From: Liopterus haemorrhoidalis
Taxonomy: Eukaryota > Arthropoda > Insecta > Coleoptera > Dytiscidae
NCBI GenBank assembly: GCA_963971575.1
Contig: OZ020611.1
Coordinates: forward strand, 241,328,654-241,392,653
Direction: 5' to 3'
DNA length: 64,000 bases
A program made the position numbers and the translations under genes. Below, piece after piece: positions 1-11,460 of the stretch. The stretch's first letter is position 1. The number at the start of each line of letters is the position of its first letter. Under the pieces are notes generated by a model, which worked only from the letters and a program-made list of their open reading frames with translations, was not told the DNA's origin and made no database searches.

Positions 1-911
1 GATTTAAGATAACCCCATAGGAAAAAGTCCATAGGGGTTAAATCTGGACTGCGTGGAGGCCAATTTATGTCACCTCTCCGGGAGATCAATTTGCCTGAGA
101 AAATTTCACGAACACGTGGCAGAGACATATTGGACGTGTGTGAAGTTGCTCCGTCCTGTTGGAACCATGTTCTTTGGTTATAGCCAGGAAAGTTTTGCAG
201 TTCAGGTACCAAGAAGTTGTCTAACATCTCCACATAACGCTCTGAATTCACTGTAACTGCACGCCCCCTTTCGTCTTCAAAAAAGTAAGTGCCGATAATT
301 CCTCGCGCCGACATCGCAGCCCATACGGTCACTTTAGGCGAATGTAGGGGTTTCTGATGTTTGCGTTTCGGATTCGTTGCACTCCAGTAGCGGCAGTTCT
401 GCTTATTTACGTGGCCATTAAGATGAAAATGAGTTTCATCCGAAAACAAAATGTTGGTAAACGTTAAAAATCGCTCAATCACCTGATTTACGAAATTAAG
501 CCTCTGACTGGCATCTTGGGGCTTTAATTCTTGTACCAATTGAATTTTGTAGGGGTGCAGCTTTAGGTCTTTGTGCATAATGCGATGTAATGATGATCTA
601 TGCACATTTAAAGCACTTGCGCGCTTCCGAATTGAAAGGTTCGGGTCGTCACGAACAGACTGATTAACATTCTCCACGTTTTCTACCGTTCTTGATGACC
701 TAGGTCGCCCAGATTTTGATTTATCCAGCGTTGTACCAGTCTCTTCAAACTTTTTAACCCAATGTCGAATGAGAGGAATGCTTTGCGCATCATTTAAGTG
801 GCGAAAACCTCGAATACTGCAAAATTTTCTACGCGCTACAGTCGCCGAATCACCGTTTTTGTAAAACTCTCGCACGCATAACGCGCGGTCTGCTCCCGAG
901 AAACGCTCCAT
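1..911 (-). CDS. Transposase of DUF4817 mariner-like element, 3' end outside window
   Basis: The reading frame starts at the ATG at 911-909 (protein begins MERFSG) and runs off the window start. It covers about 303 of the 362 residues of the full-length copy. It contains the N-terminal DUF4817/helix-turn-helix region, the first catalytic Asp (here in DET instead of DEA), the second in QQDGATSHTS, and the third in SPDLTPMD right at the edge. I found no net indel against the complete copy. Visible replacements include Pro to Gln near residue 43, Ser to Leu near 149 and Pro to Thr near 208. The enzyme would cut and paste DNA in the nucleus. The missing C-terminus means activity cannot be judged. 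Confidence 0.85.
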   Translation of the reverse strand, partial: MERFSGADRALCVREFYKNGDSATVARRKFCSIRGFRHLNDAQSIPLIRHWVKKFEETGTTLDKSKSGRPRSSRTVENVENVNQSVRDDPNLSIRKRASALNVHRSSLHRIMHKDLKLHPYKIQLVQELKPQDASQRLNFVNQVIERFLTFTNILFSDETHFHLNGHVNKQNCRYWSATNPKRKHQKPLHSPKVTVWAAMSARGIIGTYFFEDERGRAVTVNSERYVEMLDNFLVPELQNFPGYNQRTWFQQDGATSHTSNMSLPRVREIFSGKLISRRGDINWPPRSPDLTPMDFFLWGYLK

Positions 912-1026
912 AGCGACTGGATTTCCAAGAGCCAGGCTACCGATTGACATAACCCCCGCACCCCACTGATACGTTGCGTTCACGCAGTAAGCTAAATAAA
1001 TATAAAATTTATTTTGAGACACCTTG
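1..1026 (-). mobile_element. DUF4817-type mariner/Tc1 element, copy 1, cut by window edge
   Basis: The right end carries the terminal inverted repeat (TIR) ending in GAGACACCTTG, followed by TA at 1027-1028, the usual Tc1/mariner target duplication. It matches the complete copy at 41852-43162 base for base in length over the coding part (911 nt in both). The other end lies outside the window. Several substitutions separate it from the complete copy, so it is an older or inactive sibling. Confidence 0.93.
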
Positions 1027-1980
1027 TATTATGTTTCAAAAAACGCATGCATTTTTTCAACTGTTCCAAAACATTTACTGACATCACGTATTGTCGAAGA
1101 TTTAGACAGTGCTAGAATTAGGGAATGAGCTACACAATGTTAGTAGCAATAGGGTGTCTTTGTCGTAAGCCTGAACTCCTTCTACTTCACCAGTATTAAC
1201 TGGGGCTCCATCGCATCCTTGTACTCTTAGATTATTGACAACGAGTAAAAATCAGTGAGAAACTAACCTCGAGCAGTACATTTACAATTTTTACCTTTTA
1301 ACTTGAAAAATGTACCCTGTCTGGCCTGCCCTGGTAAGCAGATGTTTGTACCTAATTTTGCGTTTATATTTAATTCCACAAGCAAGCACATGAAAATGTA
1401 ATGCTGTAATGGCTTATACTGCGGCTGGCCTCGATAAGGCCGTGGACATCGCACATCGACCAATATGTGTAAATAATCACATTTATCTATAAAAAAAAGA
1501 CCGATTTTAACAGCACGATTTTCTTCAAAACTACTCTTTTTACTATATTTCTACTATTTCTATTCTATTTCACGTTTGAGGTGTCGTTTTAAAATTACAT
1601 TCTAAAGGTTGAAACGAATCCCACTTTATCTTACCTGAATTGAGTAATTAGTAGGTTTATTTTGCAATATTTTGTGGTAAATAATTGCACTACAAGTGAC
1701 TGCTGAACATTTGACTGGGCGAATGTTTTAGTCGATGTGTCAAAGGGAAAAAAGGATTAACGCCCCCCTTCATATAATTCGTTGAAGCATATTTGGAATG
1801 TGATGTATTTTCACTTGACCAATAATTATATCGCTTTTTCAAGAGTATAAAATTTTGTGTATTTATTGAAAAATGTGTATTTATACGGAAAAAAATATGT
1901 CAATATTGTTTACAACGTAATTTTAAATTAAATTACTGTTGCGGTTAACAAATTTTATCTTAAACTTCCCGAGCTGCGCT

Positions 1981-2020
1981 GGGTAATCTGCGCCGGGTAA
2001 TCTGCGCCGGGTAATTGTGC
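1981..2020. repeat. 14-bp tandem repeat, about 2.9 units
   Basis: The unit GGGTAATCTGCGCC occurs twice in full and then partially (GGGTAATTGTGC). It is GC-rich inside AT-rich DNA. No function is evident. Confidence 0.8.
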
Positions 2021-3751
2021 TAGTATTGTACTTTTTAATAATACTAAATAATAATTGTGCTAATACTGCAGCCCCCTCCTTGACTGCGCCACTGGTGGAC
2101 AGCATTAAATTCATAATATACGGTCCCATTAGCACTAAATGGGCACTATATTAACAGATTTAAAAAAATAGATTTCTTGACTATAGATCAGCTAGTGGAC
2201 TAGATTTGATATTTGTTTTTTGGTAATAACTTTTAAAGTCTGGGTTCAATTTCCAACAAGGAGCACCAGTTGTCAGAAACAGATAATGCACAAGAAACAC
2301 GATAGAAGTGCCGAAGTTCAAGAGGGCAACTTAAGCCTTATTGTTTAAACTAAGAGGATTTAACCATTTCACAATTCGTTAAAATGTAGAGTGTAAAGAA
2401 GAGAGTGAAAGAATGAAGGGGTTAAGCTGTTTAATGCTAAGGATCAGACATAATTGTTATTTTGAAGAAATATGTTCAATTACACTATTGTGTTTAAATA
2501 AATTTGATATGTATTCATTAAAACTGTGATAGGTGCTTATGGTGGTGTTGAGATAAAATTTAATAAGATGGATGTTTCCTTTCATGTCAGGCGCGTTTCT
2601 CGATTAAATTTGAAGTTAGCTAAAAATGGTAGCTTCAAATTTAAAATATGCTTTGCAATTAAAAACTGCATCTATGTAGATTTATTAAAACAAGTTCAAA
2701 GTATAATTATGCCCGATCCTTAATTATAACATCTATAATTTAAAAATGAATGAAACAATATTATGATATATATTTATAATAATATTTAGCTAAAAAAATG
2801 AATTACCTTTCACTCCTCATATTTGTGGTAGCAACATCTGGTACCCCATATTTATCTTTCTTTTTTAATTACATATTTTAACTATAAATTTACAAAAATT
2901 AAGTATATATTAATTATATAATATCGTAACGTTAAAATATTATTTTAACTGTTCTTATCAATTGTGAAATATTAAAAACTTTTATAAATTTTATCAATTT
3001 ACATTTAATATTATCAATATACGATAAGCCATTACTTCTTTTTAATAATGGCATTATAAAAATATATGAAGGGTTCGAGGGTAAAACGTGTTAATTAGCA
3101 ATTTTATCTATTACAGTAAATTCAATTTTATTTCTAATTTATATAATGATATATTTTGTAAATTATTTATTTATTATTATTAACTACACTGGACAAAAAT
3201 AAGAAAGAATAATAATAGCGGGTTTACATAACATATTTTACATGCTTTTAGTTAAAAAACACCAGTGTTGTTACTTAATATGTTTTACTCCCGAACAGAG
3301 CATAGTTCTTTTGGCGCCCTGGGCAAGACCAGTCAGACTGAGCCCTTTTATTAAAATATGCGCCGGGGTACAAAAGTGGGATGGTTGTGTGCATGTTGTT
3401 CAAGGACAACTGTATCAACAGAAATAATGATATACTATTTTAAAAATTTGTATAATTTTACTTAAATTTAATTACATAGATATGTTTAGTAAATTTTCTG
3501 GTTTTATTTGGAATTTAATAATAATAACGTAGAAACGCTTGAAGATTCCAACATAATAACCGTATTTATACAATTTTTGGATTTAATTATTAACCAGCTA
3601 AAATATAGATTTATAGAATATAAATATATTTTGGAAACTTTAATTTTAATCCAAAATAATACGGAGTATAAAAACATCGAAAAACTCGAAATTTTACTTC
3701 AATTAAAAAAAATATTATTTTTATTGCCTTTCGGTACATAGGAGCATTTAA

Positions 3752-3773
3752 CCTAACCTAATCTAACCTAACC
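3752..3773 (-). repeat. Interstitial telomere-like (TTAGG)n block
   Basis: Four to five imperfect units of CCTAA (TTAGG on the minus strand) occur in a row, matching the arthropod telomere motif. A shorter run (CCTAACCTAACCTAA) lies at about 30407. These are too short to be a telomere and are best read as interstitial relics. Confidence 0.6.
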
Positions 3774-4101
3774 AAATGTATATTTTGGTTATACGAGGGC
3801 TACCTTTTAAGTTTTTACAAAAACTAAGAAAGATTTTTTTTTTTTGGCAACAACCTGTTGCCTTAAGATTTATACACTTTTGCATGCGTTCAAATCAATT
3901 CTCGAAACATTTTTTCCAATCTGAAGTTAGTATCTCAAAAACATGGTTCTCGAAGGCTTCAACAGCTTCTTGAGCTGATGAAAATCGCTGTCCACGCATT
4001 TTTTGTTTCACATTGGGGAACAGAAAAAAGTTGTTTGGGGATAAATCAGGTGACTACAAGCAATGAGACATTATTAATTAATTCGATGTTTTTCTCCTTT
4101 A

Positions 4102-6201
4102 TAATAATAATAATAATAATAATTTATTGGTATTACGTACATTATGAAAAAATGTTTACACAAGTCAAAAATTACATACATGTCAATTTAGATAAAATTA
4201 CAATAGAAACAAATTACAATGATATTACAATAAATTAAAATGAGGTTAGTTAACAATTAAAATATTTTGAAAAGTCGATAGTATAAAATTCACATACATT
4301 ATATAAACAGTTTTCCGTCAGTATGAATTTCATTCTGAGTTTAAAGCTCTTTATGTTTAAAACCCTTTACTGCTCAGGTAAATAATTGTAAAGGATTGCG
4401 GCTAGATACGTACCATTTTTAGATTTACTTAATCTTAGTTTTGGTAGCCTTAGATTGCATTTACTCCGGATGTTATAATTGTGAGTATTATAAATTTTTG
4501 CAAAGTTAGAGGGATTTTCCTTTACATATATCAAACAGGTATATACAAATAAACTGTAAACAGTCATTATATTCGATTTAGTGAACAATGGGCGGCAATG
4601 AGCCCTGTAGGGCGCATTGTTCACTATTCGTATGGCCTGTTTCTGTATTTTAAAGATGCGCTCAAGAAAACTGCTACCACCCCAGAGTAATATGCCATAA
4701 GACACACGTGACTGGAAAGTGGCAAAGTATGAGACACACGATTTAAGTTTTCTCAGCGCAAAATTATGTTTCCTTAACGTAGACGCAAGAAAATCACTAT
4801 GCCGTTCCCAATTTAATTGGCCGTCGATAATTAAGCCTAGGAATTTGACTGGTTCGCCAAAGGTGATGTCGTTGGTTATGTTCCGGTTTAGCGAGAATAT
4901 TAAATTATGAGTTTTATTCTCATTTAGGGTAAGGAGATAGAGGGGCAGAAAACCAATCTTTGGCTTTGCTCATCGACTGCTCGGCTATTTGGTGCAGTTC
5001 TTCAGGAGAGGAATGTCTGGATAATATAGTGGTGTCATCTGCGAATAGGATGACATCAGAACTGCCAGAGGAAACATGTTTTGGTAGATCGTTTATGTAT
5101 AATATAAACAATAAAGGACCAATAATAGTTCCTTGGCCCACTCCGTATTTGATATTTTTTATTGATGATGAACTACCATTTTTTGTGACGAATTGCGATC
5201 TGTTCGTTAAGTAGGATTCAGTGAGTGAATTAGCTACTCCACGAATTCCGTACGACTCAAGTTTTTTTAATAGTAACTTGTGAGGTACGCAATCAAACGC
5301 TTTTGACAGATCACATAGCGTTATTTGGGTAACTTCAAGATTTTCAAAACCTTGAATGACGAATTTTATAAGTTCGGTTGCTGCTTGGGTGGTGTTCATC
5401 TTAGGTCGGAAACCAAACTGTTTATTGTCTAAGATGTTGTTTGAAAAGACGAAGGAGGTTAGTCTACTTTTGAAAATTATTTCAAAAACTTTAGAAAAAG
5501 TTGGTATTATGGATATCGGTCGGTAGTTTGACTCTAAATTAACATCCCCATTTTTGAAAATGGGAACTACCCTAGCTAATTTCAATTTTTCGGGGAAAAT
5601 GCCAGTTTGAAATATTTTATTGATGATATTACTTAAATGTGGTGCAATAATATCTCCTACTGATTTTAAAATTAAGCTATTAATACCACACGCATCCTGT
5701 GCATTACTGTTTGAAAGTGAATTTATTGCATTTTTACTTCCACGTGGTCCGTGGCGTGTAAGAAGATAGATGCGAGGGACGGGGAAATGAGGACATTATT
5801 ATTTATATTAACTGTGGGTAGTTCTTTTACTAGGTTTTCAGCTATTTGGGAAAAGTACTTGTTAAAATCTTCGCAATTTATATTGTTGCTTTCCGAAGTG
5901 TTTTTGTTAACGTTTAATTCCTGATTTACCATATTCCACATAGCTTTAGATTTATTTTTATTGCAAGAGACATAATTGTTGTTTGCGGCAATTTTGGCTG
6001 CTTTGATTTTCTTTTTGTAAATTGATCTGGTTTTATTAATTATATTTTTTAGGCTACTTGATTTAAATGATAGATTTAGGTTCTGCAAGAAAATTAATTT
6101 GTCTCTAAGTTCCCGTAATTCGTCAGAAAACCAATTTATCTTAAGAGCATTATTTGATCCTCTACTAGTTCTAAAGCATTGCTTAAAACAGTTCAAAAAA
6201 A
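4102..6201 (-). mobile_element. 5'-truncated non-LTR retrotransposon (jockey/CR1-like)
   Basis: Reading on the minus strand, reverse-transcriptase fragments lie at 6196-5723 (linker region with KINWFSDELRELRDKL), 5585-4920 (RT core) and 4705-4367 (C-terminal thumb, MSYGILLWGGSS). The RT core keeps YRPISIIP, FGFRP, LSKAFDCVPH, GVGQGTIIGPLLF and the catalytic FADDTTILS. The 3' end is a TTA microsatellite at 4102-4124, typical of CR1/jockey-like tails. Frameshifts and gaps separate the fragments and the endonuclease half is missing, so it cannot move by itself. It inserted into the mariner at 3791-6470 and made the TCCTTTA duplication. Confidence 0.9.
4920..5585 (-). pseudogene. Reverse transcriptase core of the LINE (fragment)
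   Basis: This 221-residue open stretch covers RT motifs from the KNGDVNLESNYRPISIIPT region to FADDTTILS, with both catalytic aspartates of FADD present. It ends in a frameshifted tail (LSPYPK). Homology then continues in other frames down to 4367. It is part of the element at 4102-6201 and is not a host gene. Confidence 0.88.
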
Positions 6202-6560
6202 TCCTTTAAATAATCAATTGTTTGACGAGCTGTGTGGGAACTTGCATTGTCATGATGAATAATGATGCGACGTTTTTGGTGCTTCTTCCTGATTTTGTCT
6301 ATTACTTCTGGCAAATAAATTGTTGTATACCATTCAGCATTAACTGTTCTCCGATCCTTTACAGGAAATGGTTGCGACATGTCCAGTACAACCGAAGAAA
6401 CAAGCGATAATTTTCTTGGAAGTGCTTCGTGAACGAACAACTTTTGTGGTACGCAATTACAAGTGTCCGCCAGTGCTACATGTTTCGGCCAGCGTCAGAA
6501 CTAGCGCTGGCACACCGTCTGTAGGCACCTTAACAGTAACTTTGTGAAGAGTGTCACCTT

Positions 6561-7503
6561 ATTTATGTCACCTCTCCGGGAGATCAATTTGCCTGAGAAA
6601 ATTTCACGAACACGTGGCAGAGATATATTGGACGTGTGTGAAGTTGCTCCGTCCTGTTGGAACCATGTTCTTTGGTTATAGCCAGGAAAGTTTTGCAGTT
6701 CAGGTACCAAGAAGTTGTCTAACATCTCCACATAACGCTCTGAATTCACTGTAACTGCACGCCCCCTTTCGTCTTCAAAAAAGTAAGGGCCGATAATTCC
6801 TCGCGCCGACATCGCAGCCCATACGGTCACTTTAGGCGAATGTAGGGGTTTCTGATGTTTGCGTTTCGGATTCGTTGCACTCCAGTAGCGGCAGTTCTGC
6901 TTATTTACGTGGCCATTAAGATGAAAATGAGCTTCATCCGAAAACAAAATGTTGGTAAACGTTGAAAATCGCTCAATCACCTGATTTACGAAATTAAGCC
7001 TCTGACTGGCATCTTGGGGCTTTAATTCTTGCACCAATTGAATTTTGTAGGGGTGCAGCTTTAGGTCTTTGTGCATAATGCGATGTAATGATGATCTATG
7101 CACATTTAAAGCACATGCGCGCTTCCGAATTGAAAGGTTCGGGTCGTCACGAACAGACTGATTAACATTCTCCACGTTTTCTACCGTTCTTGATGACCTA
7201 GGTCGCCGGATTTTGATTTATCCAGCGTTGTACCAGTCTCTTCAAACTTTTTAACCCAATGTCGAATGAGAGGAATGCTTGGCGCATCATTTAAGTGGCG
7301 AAAACCTCGAATACTGCAGAATTTTCTACGCGCTACAGTCGCCGTATCACCGTTTTTGTAAAACTCTCGCACGCATAACGCGCGGTCTGCTCCCGAGAAA
7401 CGCTCCATACAGGCTACCGATTGACATAACCCCCGCGCCCCTCGGATACGTTGCGTTCACGCAGTAAGCTAAATAAATATAAAATTTCTTTTGAGACACC
7501 TTG
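6561..7503 (-). mobile_element. DUF4817-type mariner/Tc1 element, copy 2, truncated
   Basis: The TIR end at 7503 (GAGACACCTTG) is followed by TA. Similarity to the complete copy stops near 6560, just after the GDIN residues, so the third catalytic Asp and the C-terminus are gone. One C is missing in GTCGCCGG (about 7205), which frameshifts the transposase between 7408-7181 and 7175-6561. About 18 bp upstream of the start codon are also deleted relative to copy 1. The rest is nearly identical to the complete copy, which suggests recent divergence. Confidence 0.92.
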
Positions 7504-7640
7504 TACTTGGGTTGAGTTTAAATGAATAAGGCCAACTTCTTAGTTAACGTGACACTTTTCAGTCAAACTTAAATCGGTGATATGTTGTTCCAGGAATTGA
7601 CCGCTATTTTCTAAGAACTAACAGAACGACAGTCTGACGT

Positions 7641-7698
7641 AGGGTGGTTGATGTGGTAGGGTGTGGTTGGGTGTGGTAGGGTGGTAGGGTGGTTGATG
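7641..7698. repeat. G-rich degenerate minisatellite (GGTAGGGTGT type)
   Basis: The motifs GGTAGGGT, GGTTGGGT and GGTTGATG iterate over about 58 bp with strong G/T strand bias. It could form G-quadruplex-like structure. No gene is attached to it. Confidence 0.7.
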
Positions 7699-8166
7699 GA
7701 ATCCACCATGAGTTGTGGATTTCTGTTAAACTGGACTCCCAGGTGTTTGCTTACTATATTCACTACTAATTTGTACTTATTATCCGTATATTAAAATATT
7801 AACACCACACTTAATTTTGAATAGAGAACTATAATTTTAAAATATACAATAATTTTATATGCAGACGATCTTAGGATTTTTAAAAAGTTAGTGGAACTGA
7901 AGATTGAAGTGAAATGTAGGATGACCTTAATTACCTGTGTGTAAGTGTAATAAAATATTTTTAAATGAGTCAAAATGTCAGTATTCCTTAAAAAGAAATA
8001 GGACACCCGGATAACAAGCTACATCAGCAAGTCTAAGAAATATTATATATACTTGTTTTTCGTAAAATATTACATCTTTCTTGTAACCACTGAACTAAGT
8101 ACACGTATTTGTATGTAATCAAATTTTGTCTTTTTAAAAAGGCTTTTGTAAGTATCGGAAACATAA
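7699..8166. other. Non-coding, nothing recognised
   Basis: AT-rich sequence between the minisatellite and the hAT element, with no supported feature. Confidence 0.5.
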
Positions 8167-8377
8167 CTCACTTTCAGTAGCGGCTGGTGAGTAAAATATT
8201 TGGGGGGACACTTTTTTTCCCATATATATCTATTAAAATATAGTTATACGAGAAAAAAGTAAATAAATAAAAAATACCTGAAAATATGTTCTGCAACTAG
8301 AAAAACTGACAAATCTGGCACTTTTATTAAGATTTATGGTCAATATTATTATTATCATTTTTGTAGTTATTACTGCT

Positions 8378-8404
8378 ATTATTATTATTATTATTATTAT
8401 TATT
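8378..8404. repeat. (ATT)n microsatellite
   Basis: About nine ATT units inside the hAT element. Confidence 0.85.
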
Positions 8405-8872
8405 AAAATTACAATATTATTAAGACAATGCTTTGTAGTCAGAAACATAACATATTTGGTTATTAATTAAGCAGATACCTACACATATTCACATGTATTT
8501 AAATATTTGATTTAACCTTTTCGTTATGTTCTTTAATTGAACGTTTATACGCAGTATCAAGTTGAAATCGTAAATTTACCTATCCCAGCATGGCAAATTT
8601 GACCGAATAATGCATATGTTTATGAGACACATTATGTTTAAGAACTTTAACTATGAAATGTTTAATATCTTTAACACTATTTACTGTCTTTATTTCATAT
8701 GCGTCTGATGAGCAAATCAAACACACGAAACAAAAAACAAACATTTTATTTATCACATCACACAACCAACTTGTATTTAAATATTGTTTTTCGCTAAACT
8801 TTCTATTAAATGTCCTACTTCTATATTTATCCTGTTGGAAAATATTCAATTTTGGCCGATGAGGACCCATAT

Positions 8873-9470
8873 TTTTACCGGCCGCCAACATATATAAGGG
8901 AGGTATTGTGATCATACCGTTTTCGAGATTTCGATGGATCTCCACGAATTGAGGTCCCTACATAACGTTTTGACTATTTTTAGCATGATGTCTGTCGGTC
9001 TGTCTGTCCGTCCGTCTGTCCGGCCGTTCGTCTGTCTGTCTGTCTGTGTACATGTGTAGAGCAAATTCGGCTAAAAGGATTTTTATGAAACTTCATATTT
9101 AAGCTTTTGCCATCAATGGCACGATTTGATCAACTTTTGGTAAAAATCGGTTGACTAAAAATGGGAGTTTACTCGTGTCGATTTTAAGATTTTTGCGAAT
9201 ATTTAGCAACAGAAAAATATTTCGAAAAAATTTATTTAACAAAAGTTGCTATAAATGACTAATAACTTTTATTTGAGATGTTTTTTGATGAAACGAAAAA
9301 TTTCGCAAAATTTGTGGTAAATTTTTGTAAAATTTTTTCCAAGTCTCAAATTTTCATACTTATATGTAACGTTTCCATGATCATGATAAATAATATCTCT
9401 GTTAAAAAATATTAGTCCAAGTTATTTCTACTCTGCTGCTAGAATATATTTTATACTAGTACTTTATAAT
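8873..9470 (+). repeat. CTGT-rich dispersed repeat, copy 1
   Basis: The repeat starts TTTTTACCGGCCGCCAAC and passes through a region ending in TAGCATGATGTCTG, followed by a (TCTG)n microsatellite and a conserved 3' arm ending in TACTCTGCTGCTAGAAT. Related copies lie at 37349-38130 (+), 36060-36225 (-), 41443-41537 (-) and 60826-61087 (-). It has no coding capacity and I could not identify TIRs. It may be a non-autonomous element of unknown class. Confidence 0.8.
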
Positions 9471-9529
9471 GGCGGTCGGTCCTGTGGTGGCCACAGCTGA
9501 TTTTTTATTAATAATTTTGTTTCATAGTT

Positions 9530-9584
9530 AAGCACGTTAGTTTTATTAAAATATACAGTATATTTTAATAAAACTAACGTGCTT
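9530..9584. repeat. Perfect 26-bp inverted repeat with a 3-nt loop
   Basis: The arms 9530-9555 and 9559-9584 are exact reverse complements around CAG. Transcribed, this would be a 26-bp stem with a 3-nt loop. Confidence 0.93.
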
Positions 9585-10006
9585 CATTCGATTCATTTTC
9601 ACGTTTAAGTACTTGTCACAAATCACAACGACCGAACTAAGCTGCGGGACACCGGCCGTAATTCACTAATACATACAACACTAACCTTCGCCGCTGTTGC
9701 CGTTACTAGTAAATTTTTGCTAATATGTAGATAAGAACATTAGATATTGCATGTGGCAACGCTGTATCTTGGGACACTCCGTGGAGTGTCCGAGCGTTGT
9801 TTTCTTTCTGAGCGTTGATTTAGATTTTTTAAATCTAACATTTATATGAAAAATCTTTGAATAAGAAATAATAAAAATAAAAATATGCAACTTTAATGCA
9901 ATTTTAAAGAAGTATAAATAAAGTATTAAATTTAGCTTTTTTACTAAAATTTTTTAGGAGGTCACTGTCCCAGCGCCTCCCTGTCTCAGCCGCCACTGCT
10001 CACTTT

Positions 10007-10259
10007 ACTAGAAAACACAATATTATTGATTACAGCTTTAAGCCGCATTCAGAGCTCTTAAATCAATAGCTTATGCACTGTAACACACAAGCAAAATAAA
10101 TGCAATTTTAATATCAATAATTTTCGACTTGGTGTGTGTTGTAGTTAGTTTTTTTCTGTTTTAAATAATAATAATAACAATTAATAATAATATTTATGAA
10201 AGTAATAAGTGTTTAATTATTTAAAGAAAAAGTATTTTTCTAAATTTTCATCAGAAAAA
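10007..10259. other. Non-coding, AAT-rich, nothing recognised
   Basis: AT-rich spacer with a short imperfect AAT microsatellite near 10167-10190. Confidence 0.5.
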
Positions 10260-10859
10260 TTAGTTCTTTTCGATGTATATATCTCGATGTATAAAAGAAA
10301 AAAACTCTACAACAAAACTTGTTATTTGTGCATAATTATAAATAATATATATTTCTTTATATTTATTAAATATATCTTGATTTGATAATAAATTGATAGA
10401 AAATTGTAGTAATACTTGTAGGTCAGGATTTTTATTAAATATACTATCAATTTTTGCAGACAAGTGCAAACCAAACTCGCCGGGAACAGATTTCAGTTTG
10501 TTTACTGTCCAATAAATAATATTTAAAGATTCTGACAACGGCCGGTGTTGTTTTTCTAAATTTACTATGGTTGAAGGAAGAAATTCAAAATTAGTCTTTA
10601 TGAACTTTAACTCTTCATAAATATTTGGTTTTTGTGTAATATTTTTTGATATAATGATTTGAGCATCCGGAGTTAGATTGAAAATAAAAAATTTTAAAAC
10701 TTCAAAATTGTTAACATAACGTAACGCCGCTTCAAGTTCCAAACGTGTCACAACAGGATTTGGTGGTAAGGGTAAATTTGGACATAATTCTTTATATAAG
10801 GATACTCTTAATGGGTCAAATAAGTAGTCAAATAAGTGTAAGAACAAACTGCAATTCAA
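10260..10859 (-). pseudogene. hAT-derived CGGBP1-like protein fragment
   Basis: A 199-residue open frame contains the segment FEFLPSTIVNLEKQHRPLSESLNIIY followed by VNKLKSVPGEFGLHLSAKID and NPDLQVLLQF. I recognise this pattern from insect CGG-repeat-binding-protein-1-like, hAT-derived proteins (C-terminal half). No BED zinc finger precedes it, because upstream sequence on this strand is a LINE tail starting at 10856. It is therefore a fragment of a DNA-binding transposon protein and probably not functional. The assignment is from memory of the family and is moderate only. Confidence 0.5.
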
Positions 10860-11460
10860 TTCAATTCAAATATAAATTTATTTCCCAAATTCAAAAATAT
10901 ATAGATACATATATACATAAACAATGTTTCCTATAGTTACGAAAAACAAACATGTATAACAGTATTCTCTAACAAAAGCAAAAATTTATAAATTGTCAGA
11001 TGGGCAGCTAAACACACTAAGCAAACAAAGCTTGTACTGTGCTCAGCTGATTCCTCTAGATTATTCGAATCATTAGAACTTGCAGAAATTAGAATACCCT
11101 GTTACATAGTAATTAGATAAATTCTCAATATGCCAAGTTTCAGACAAAATAATAATATCATAACAAATTGATTTTGTTTCCTCTAAAAATAATAAAAGAT
11201 CATTAAAATTTTTATTCAGGTTGCGAATGTTTAGGTGTATGATGTTAAAATTTAAATTTTTATTATTATTAGATATCTTTAAGTAGTCATCAACTGAAAA
11301 TGTTTGTTTCGAAGGTGAGACATTAGAAATAGAGTTCTCAATTTGGTTTAGAAGTGTAACAGTGTCCATTAAGAAGCATAAATATATTACGTTAAAACTA
11401 AAATTAAACTTATAATAATTCAAAACAAAGTGACGTAAGACACAAAAATATATAAATCTT
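10856..11460 (-). mobile_element. Internally deleted LINE: endonuclease start joined to 3' tail
   Basis: On the minus strand, 11423-11073 encodes the start of an APE-type endonuclease (NIIHLNIRNLNKNF, then DIIILSETW with the catalytic Glu). It is followed by about 200 bp of untranslated sequence ending in a (GAATT)n tail at 10856-10870. The remaining endonuclease and the whole RT are missing. It directly abuts the CGGBP1-like fragment. Confidence 0.75.

Larger units (their letters stand above)
1029..3790. other. AT-rich non-coding stretch, no gene recognised
   Basis: Only short chance reading frames occur here. There is a small tandem repeat near 1981 and a telomere-like block near 3752. Otherwise I see no coding region, RNA gene or complete transposon. 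Confidence 0.6.
3791..6470 (-). mobile_element. Degenerate mariner split by a LINE insertion
   Basis: Two halves of one mariner transposase lie on either side of the LINE at 4102-6201. The 5' half (6202 to about 6470) encodes RRTVNAEWYTTIYLPEV and the second catalytic Asp in HHDNASSHTARQTIDYLK. The 3' half (3850-4094) encodes KNIEL, SPDLSPNNFFLF and the usual C-terminal tail. A 1-nt frameshift precedes RRTVNAEWY, and stop codons break the C-terminal half. The low-coordinate end near 3791 (ATACGAGGGCTACC) resembles mariner TIRs. The 5' part is lost near 6450-6560 next to another transposon. The 7-bp sequence TCCTTTA flanks the LINE at 4095-4101 and 6202-6208. The element is dead. Confidence 0.85.
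8175..9998. mobile_element. Non-autonomous hAT element with perfect 8-bp target duplication
   Basis: The ends read CAGTAGCGGCTGG and, inverted at the right, CAGTGGCGGCTGA. This is the CAGNGGCGG type common in hAT elements. The 8-bp sequence CTCACTTT flanks both sides (8167-8174 and 9999-10006). The 1.8-kb interior encodes no transposase. It holds a CTGT-rich dispersed repeat (8873-9470) and a perfect hairpin (9530-9584). Confidence 0.88.

Noticed and set aside
53..256. 67-residue open frame also present near-identically at 6551-6754 (+) and 42622-42825 (-)
   Set aside because: It is the antisense of the transposase catalytic domain in all three copies. The conservation comes from the transposon and not from a separate gene.
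4960..5214. 84-residue plus-strand frame
   Set aside because: Antisense of the LINE reverse transcriptase.
8580..8945. 121-residue minus-strand open frame
   Set aside because: Falls inside the hAT element and overlaps the start of the dispersed repeat. No domain or splice support.
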